DNA from: JBGSMB01 sp041740375 | GTDB lineage: Bacteria > Patescibacteriota > Saccharimonadia > Saccharimonadales > JAGQMS01 | Direction: 5' to 3' | Length of the DNA stretch: 8,977 bases | NCBI GenBank assembly: GCA_041740375.1 | Contig: JBGSMB010000004.1 | Coordinates: 1 to 8,977 of the forward strand | Shown here: in pieces, positions 5,412-8,977 of the stretch | Layout of the letters: every line of letters begins with the position of its first letter | Numbering within the stretch: position 1 is the stretch's first letter | Notes under the pieces: generated by a model | The model's input: only the letters and a program-made list of their open reading frames with translations | Database searches by the model: none | Told to the model about the DNA's origin: nothing | Position numbers and translations under genes: made by a program

Positions 5412-5417
5412 ATTATA
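5412..5417 (-). promoter_or_regulatory. Candidate -10 box for nusB operon
   Basis: A perfect TATAAT lies on the minus strand, just after the rpmF stop. No convincing -35 hexamer is found 16-18 nt upstream and there is no TGn extension, so the call rests on the -10 alone. A start site near 5405 would give nusB a leader of about 50 nt that takes in most of the neighbouring hairpin. Confidence 0.4.
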
Positions 5418-5420
5418 GAA

Positions 5421-5579
5421 CTATTTTGTACTTTTTGCTGTAGCGTTTACAGCTTTTTTCTTTTTCACACTGGCGTTAACTGGTGACCTACCGTTTACAA
5501 CTTTGGCTAATCTAGCTACAAAGTGACTTCGACGATTACCGGTGCGACGACCTGTGGTTTGCTTTTTTGGCTTACCCAC
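5421..5579 (-). CDS. rpmF: 50S ribosomal protein bL32
   Basis: This is a 52-residue basic protein starting with GTG. The N-terminus, MGKPKKQTTGRRTGNRRSHF, fits the bL32 pattern P-K-(K/R)-x-T-x-x-R-R-x-x-(R/K)-R-(S/A)-H. bL32 is a small 50S subunit protein near the peptidyl transferase region. The C-terminal half is Lys/Ala/Val-rich and diverged. No zinc-binding CxxC pairs are present, so it is the cysteine-free form. The start is supported by AAGGGAG about 9 nt upstream and by a good promoter with a leader of about 33 nt. The gene is short enough to be missed by a length cut-off. It lies between leuS and nusB, all on the minus strand. Confidence 0.85.
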   Translation of the reverse strand: MGKPKKQTTGRRTGNRRSHFVARLAKVVNGRSPVNASVKKKKAVNATAKSTK

Positions 5580-5618
5580 GGACTATAGCTCCCTTCTTAT
5601 TAGTATCAAATTAGGTCG

Positions 5619-5648
5619 ATTGTAGCACATTTGACGACTAAAATTCAA
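5619..5648 (-). promoter_or_regulatory. rpmF promoter with extended -10
   Basis: On the minus strand TTGAAT (5648-5643, 4 of 6) is followed after 18 nt by TACAAT (5624-5619, 5 of 6), which is preceded by TGC, making an extended -10. The predicted start near 5612 leaves about 33 nt before the GTG of rpmF, with the Shine-Dalgarno sequence inside that leader. Confidence 0.7.
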
Positions 5649-5667
5649 GCGATAACTTCGGTCATAC

Positions 5668-5696
5668 TTGACTATAGTTATATTTTCTGCTATAAT
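5668..5696 (+). promoter_or_regulatory. Strong plus-strand promoter directed antisense into the leuS 3' end
   Basis: TTGACT (5668-5673, 5 of 6) is followed by a 17-nt spacer and a perfect TATAAT (5691-5696) preceded by TGC, an extended -10. This is as good a sigma70-type promoter as any in the window, yet no plus-strand gene lies downstream. Transcription would begin near 5703 and run into the antisense strand of leuS. It may make an antisense or non-coding RNA, or reflect the tendency of AT-rich promoters to fire both ways. Confidence 0.6.
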
Positions 5697-5713
5697 ATAA
5701 TATTAGGGTCGTC

Positions 5714-8146
5714 TCAAACGACAATACTGACCAGCCTACCCGGCACATAGATAACTTTTTTGGGTGCGCTACCTTCTAAGTATTTTTGTACATTTTCTTG
5801 GGCTAACGCTTGCTCGGTAATATCTTTTTCAGATGCGTCTGAAGGCACAGAAATTTCTGCGCGCACCTTACCATTTACCTGGACGGCAAGCGTGATGACA
5901 TCTTGCACGAGATATTTCTCATCATACATAGGCCATGTGCTGAGGTGGATTGAGTCATTGTGGCCTAGCTCTGCCCACAACTCTTCTGTAATGTGCGGAG
6001 CAAATGGAGCAAGCAACTGCAACAGTGACTCGATAGCAAACTTCCAGCCATCGGATGAGTAATTGTCGAGTGCCTTTATTCGGTAGAGTTCGTTGACGTA
6101 CTCCATGAGTGCGGCAACTGAGGTGTTGAAGCCCATGTCGCGCATGTCTTCGCTGACTTTTTTGATCACCTTATGCGTAGCGGCGGTAAGCTCCTGATTA
6201 TCGACTTTGGAGCCTTCTTGATTCTCGATATAGCCGTGCGTTAGCGTCCAGACTCGCTGCAAGAAGCGATAGCAACCGCCCATGCCCTCGATACTCCAAC
6301 TAACTGCTTGGTTCCAAGGACCCAAGAAGAGCTCCATAATTCGAATAGTATCAGCACCATAGCCGTCGGCAATAAGCTCGTCTGGCTGAATGGTGTTGCC
6401 TTTGCTTTTGCTCATCTTGGAGCCATCTGGCGCCAGAATCATACCCTGATTCTTGAGGCTCATAAATGGTTCTTTGAAGGTGATGAGGCCCTCGTCAAAC
6501 ATTACTTTCGTCCACATGCGTGCATAGAGTAAATGCATCACTGCGTGCTCGGCGCCTCCGATGTACGTATCGACCGGGAGCCAGTAGGCTGCTTTGTCTT
6601 TATCGAAAGCGACGTCATCATTTCTCGGGTCGGCATAGCGCAGGAAGTACCAGCTGGAGCACGCGAAGCCGTCCATAGTGTCTGTCTCGCGAGTAGCGGG
6701 CTTGCCACACGTCGGGCAGGTTGTATTCACAAACTCAGGCACATTGGCGAGAGGGCTGCGACCATCTCCACTCGGTTCGTACGATTCGACTTCGGGTAAC
6801 ACGACAGGGAGTTGATCCTCGGGCACCGGTACTGCACCGTGCTCGGGGCAATGAATAATCGGGATTGGCGCGCCCCAATACCGCTGACGACTTATCAGCC
6901 AGTCGGTAATTCGATAATTAATTCGCTCAGCTCCGATCTTAGCCGCTGCTATGTCGGCAACTATTTTCTCTCGGGCATCCGAACTAGGCATGCCGTCATA
7001 GTCGCCAGAATTAATCATAGTGCCTTCATCGTGAGAGACATCACCTTCTGCGGCATCGTTTTGAAAGACGCGCACAATAGGTAACTCGAACTTCTTGGCG
7101 AATTCAAAATCTCGCTCATCGTGAGCTGGTACGGCCATGATCGCGCCGGTACCATATTTGCCCAATACATAGTCGGCGATCCAGATTAGAATCTTCTCTT
7201 TAGTCATTGGGTTGATAGCGTACGAACCTGTAAAGACGCCAGTCTTCTCGCGGTTTGTTTCTTGGCGCTCGATGTCAGATTTTGCCTGTGCCGCCTTCAC
7301 ATAATTTTCAACATCTGAAGCGTGTTCTGCGCTAGTGAGCTTGGATGCAAGTGGGTGCTCCGGTGCGAGTACTAAGAAGGTAGCACCAAACAATGTATCT
7401 GGGCGGGTAGTAAATACTTCTATGGACTCGCTTTCATCTTCTGTTTTGAAGACGACACTAGCCCCTTTTGAGCGACCAATCCAGTTACGTTGCATAGCCT
7501 TGATCGCTTCAGACCAGTCAAGATCGTCGAGATCATCGAGCAGACGATCGGCGTAATCGGTGATCTTGAAGAACCATTGTTTGAGAGATTTTTTCTCGAC
7601 TCCGTTGCCACAGCGCCAGCACTTGCCCGCTTCTACTTGTTCGTTTGCGAGCACCGTCTTGTCGTGAGGGCACCACCACTGCATTGATTCTTTTTGATAT
7701 GCTAGACCTCTGTTAAATAGAAGTATAAAGAACCACTGCGTCCACTTGTAGTACTCCGGATCAGTAGAGTTAATCTCTCTTGACCAGTCATAGCCAAAAC
7801 CCATGTTTTTGAGCTGGTCTTTGAAGTGTTCGACATTGTCGGCGACCGCTTTTTGCGGGCTGATGCCGGTCTTTATGGCATAGTTTTCTGCCGGTAGGCC
7901 GAACGCATCCCAGCCCATCGGGTGCAAGACATTGTGGCCTTGCATGCGCCAGTAGCGGCTCAGTGCATCGCCAATCGTATAGTTACGAACATGCCCGACG
8001 TGCATTGCAGCCCCGCTCGGGTACGGGAAAAATTCAAGAATAAATTTCTTGGGCTGACTGGAATCATCGCTCGCTTGATGCAACTTCGACTCTTCCCACG
8101 ACTTTTGCCATTTTGGCTCAATCTCTTTTGGACTGTAGCGTTTCAT
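5714..8146 (-). CDS. leuS: Leucyl-tRNA synthetase
   Basis: LeuRS charges tRNA-Leu with leucine using ATP; it is a class I synthetase in the cytoplasm. At 810 residues it is of normal bacterial length. The ATP-binding HIGH motif appears as HVGH at residues 49-52 within PYPSGAAMHVGHVRNYTIGDALSRY, and KMSKS lies at 577-581 (KMSKSKGN). The CP1 editing domain is present, with TTRPDTLFGATF and GTGAIMAVPAHDERDFEFA, so hydrolysis of mischarged tRNA is expected. Zinc-site cysteines C159, C176 and C179 are seen in the first insertion, and a CPTC pair lies later. The C-terminal anticodon-binding region includes LAVQVNGKVR. The ATG lacks a clear Shine-Dalgarno sequence; a TACACT box 6 nt upstream suggests a possible leaderless start. 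A WhiB-like gene lies 46 nt upstream on the same strand. Confidence 0.98.
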   Translation of the reverse strand: MKRYSPKEIEPKWQKSWEESKLHQASDDSSQPKKFILEFFPYPSGAAMHVGHVRNYTIGDALSRYWRMQGHNVLHPMGWDAFGLPAENYAIKTGISPQKAVADNVEHFKDQLKNMGFGYDWSREINSTDPEYYKWTQWFFILLFNRGLAYQKESMQWWCPHDKTVLANEQVEAGKCWRCGNGVEKKSLKQWFFKITDYADRLLDDLDDLDWSEAIKAMQRNWIGRSKGASVVFKTEDESESIEVFTTRPDTLFGATFLVLAPEHPLASKLTSAEHASDVENYVKAAQAKSDIERQETNREKTGVFTGSYAINPMTKEKILIWIADYVLGKYGTGAIMAVPAHDERDFEFAKKFELPIVRVFQNDAAEGDVSHDEGTMINSGDYDGMPSSDAREKIVADIAAAKIGAERINYRITDWLISRQRYWGAPIPIIHCPEHGAVPVPEDQLPVVLPEVESYEPSGDGRSPLANVPEFVNTTCPTCGKPATRETDTMDGFACSSWYFLRYADPRNDDVAFDKDKAAYWLPVDTYIGGAEHAVMHLLYARMWTKVMFDEGLITFKEPFMSLKNQGMILAPDGSKMSKSKGNTIQPDELIADGYGADTIRIMELFLGPWNQAVSWSIEGMGGCYRFLQRVWTLTHGYIENQEGSKVDNQELTAATHKVIKKVSEDMRDMGFNTSVAALMEYVNELYRIKALDNYSSDGWKFAIESLLQLLAPFAPHITEELWAELGHNDSIHLSTWPMYDEKYLVQDVITLAVQVNGKVRAEISVPSDASEKDITEQALAQENVQKYLEGSAPKKVIYVPGRLVSIVV

Positions 8147-8152
8147 GCTTAC

Positions 8153-8158
8153 AGTGTA
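8153..8158 (-). promoter_or_regulatory. Candidate -10 box for leuS, leaderless spacing
   Basis: TACACT (8158-8153, 4 of 6) lies exactly 6 nt before the leuS ATG, the same spacing as the two strong promoters near 1628-1698. No good -35 or TGn extension is present, so this call is tentative. The upstream gene could instead supply the transcript. Confidence 0.3.
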
Positions 8159-8192
8159 GCGTATCTTGAGGAGTTTTCGCAGTAGCTAGGCA

Positions 8193-8972
8193 TTACGGCG
8201 TGATAGTTTCTCGAGCTGCCTTTGCCCTTTGACGGCGTATTCTACGTCGCTCTCTTTCACTTAGGCCACCCCATATGCCAAATTTCTCGCCATTTTGAAG
8301 TGCATGTTCAAGGCAGTCGAGACGCACCTCGCAGCCCCTACAAACCTCTTTTGCCTCTCTCGTACTCGCACCCCGTTCTGGGAAAAATAAGTCAGGATCT
8401 ACGCCTAGACAGTTTCCGTAATCGTACCACTCGTAATCATGTTCTTCCTTCTTTAGGCTACCGCTAGCAATCGAAGTGCTATTCTTCTGGCTACCTACTT
8501 GTCTTTCGTTCGCCTCTAAAGCTTCGCTTAGCAATAATGCATTTCGTCTGTTTCGAACCGCTCCCAGCACTGCGTAGCATCTATCGATTATCGCTTCATT
8601 AACTGCTATCAGATCGTAGTTTAGTAAACGAGTAGCAATATCTTCAGTTACCTCTAACATGAGTGATAGTTTAACTGGCTGCAAAGATAATGATCTATCG
8701 AAGTCACCGTATATAATTTTTTGAAGAGTAGCTAGGCTAAAATTATCAATGCCAAGCGGACGATCCTGTCTAAAATCGCTCAAAAAGTTTGCCATAAGTA
8801 GCTTCAATCCAATACTGTCGGCTTCGCCGGTATTGGCATGCTGTTTAAGCGCCGGGATACTTGTGAGATGGTAGCGCCGATTAATTCGCTCTCCGTCTAA
8901 CTGAAAAATACCCGGTAGTTTTGAGCTCAGCCTAGCAGCGGCATGAGAAAATGCTGGTCGCATATCATCCAA
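8193..8972 (-). CDS. WhiB-like iron-sulfur regulator with long N-terminal extension (5' end may lie outside window)
   Basis: The last 75 or so residues are a WhiB domain. Four cysteines, C188, C211, C214 and C220, give the C-X22-C-X2-C-X5-C pattern that holds a [4Fe-4S] cluster. FGIWGGLSERERR follows, with the diagnostic G(I/V)WGG turn at 232-236, then an Arg-rich tail expected to contact DNA. WhiB proteins act with the primary sigma factor and sense redox or nitric oxide in Actinobacteria. Typical members have 80-140 residues; here about 180 residues precede the domain. That part is mostly helical in character, with no motif I recognise. The frame begins at a TTG near the window edge and stays open to position 8977; the ATG at 8963 is an alternative, so the true start is uncertain. 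leuS follows after 46 nt. Confidence 0.88.
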   Translation of the reverse strand: MDDMRPAFSHAAARLSSKLPGIFQLDGERINRRYHLTSIPALKQHANTGEADSIGLKLLMANFLSDFRQDRPLGIDNFSLATLQKIIYGDFDRSLSLQPVKLSLMLEVTEDIATRLLNYDLIAVNEAIIDRCYAVLGAVRNRRNALLLSEALEANERQVGSQKNSTSIASGSLKKEEHDYEWYDYGNCLGVDPDLFFPERGASTREAKEVCRGCEVRLDCLEHALQNGEKFGIWGGLSERERRRIRRQRAKAARETITP

Positions 8973-8977
8973 ACTCC

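Noticed and set aside
5678..5700. AT-only inverted repeat (TTATATT with AATATAA) after leuS
   Set aside because: Seven A/T pairs form a very weak stem; the sequence is better explained by the promoter elements there.
5708..5722. Small hairpin (GTCGT with ACGAC) at the leuS stop
   Set aside because: Only 5 bp with no following T-run, so not supported as a terminator.
5760..6062. Plus-strand open frame of 100 codons downstream of the antisense promoter
   Set aside because: It lies wholly within leuS, is rich in Ser/Cys/Thr as expected for a reverse-strand shadow, and has no ribosome binding site or recognisable family.
1..8977. UGA recoding as in Gracilibacteria or Absconditabacteria
   Set aside because: leuS, rnc and nusB all end properly at UGA and no in-frame UGA interrupts a conserved protein.
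1..8977. CRISPR arrays, insertion sequences, tRNA or rRNA genes
   Set aside because: No spaced direct repeats, transposase-like frames, terminal inverted repeats, cloverleaf patterns or rRNA motifs were seen; the intergenic spaces are all under 140 nt.

Overview
The window looks like a compact bacterial core-genome segment, most probably from Candidatus Saccharibacteria (TM7) or a close Patescibacteria relative. This is inferred from the gene set and style: tightly packed or overlapping genes, a ribosomal/RNA-processing cluster lacking rimM and rplS, long acidic or basic tails on small RNA-binding proteins, and a WhiB-like protein next to leuS in an otherwise non-actinobacterial context. UGA, UAG and UAA all act as ordinary stops, so the UGA-recoding Patescibacteria (Gracilibacteria, Absconditabacteria) are unlikely. 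The lineage call is an inference and was not tested by any search.

Almost everything reads on the minus strand, from high to low coordinates. At the right edge is a WhiB-like regulator with a long N-terminal extension (8193-8972), followed by leuS (5714-8146). A promoter then drives rpmF (bL32; 5421-5579). Next comes a translation-coupled nusB - Nudix hydrolase - rnc run (5351 down to 3645) with a hairpin and a -10 box ahead of nusB. A near-consensus promoter overlapping the rnc stop serves rpsP (3146-3604), and an intrinsic terminator separates rpsP from a KH-domain protein gene, khpA (2539-3039). The usual rpsP-khpA-rimM-trmD order is then broken by two plus-strand genes (1705-2542). These encode small acidic proteins that are diverged paralogues of each other. 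trmD (974-1621) follows in divergent orientation, overlapped by an unrecognised 301-residue gene (96-1001). The first 15 codons of an Fe/Mn superoxide dismutase (45-1) close the window.

Functionally the core is translation and RNA metabolism: tRNA charging (LeuRS), tRNA m1G37 methylation (TrmD), ribosomal proteins (bL32, bS16), rRNA transcription and processing (NusB, RNase III), an RNA chaperone-like KH protein, and nucleotide sanitation (Nudix).

The main points for a second look are five. The trmD and plus-strand cassette promoters both place an extended -10 (TGnTATAAT) exactly 6 nt before an ATG, implying leaderless mRNAs. The paralogous cassette splits a conserved operon. The WhiB-like protein has about 180 extra N-terminal residues. 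A very good sigma70-type promoter points antisense into the 3' end of leuS. A hairpin lies in the leader of the operon that encodes RNase III.
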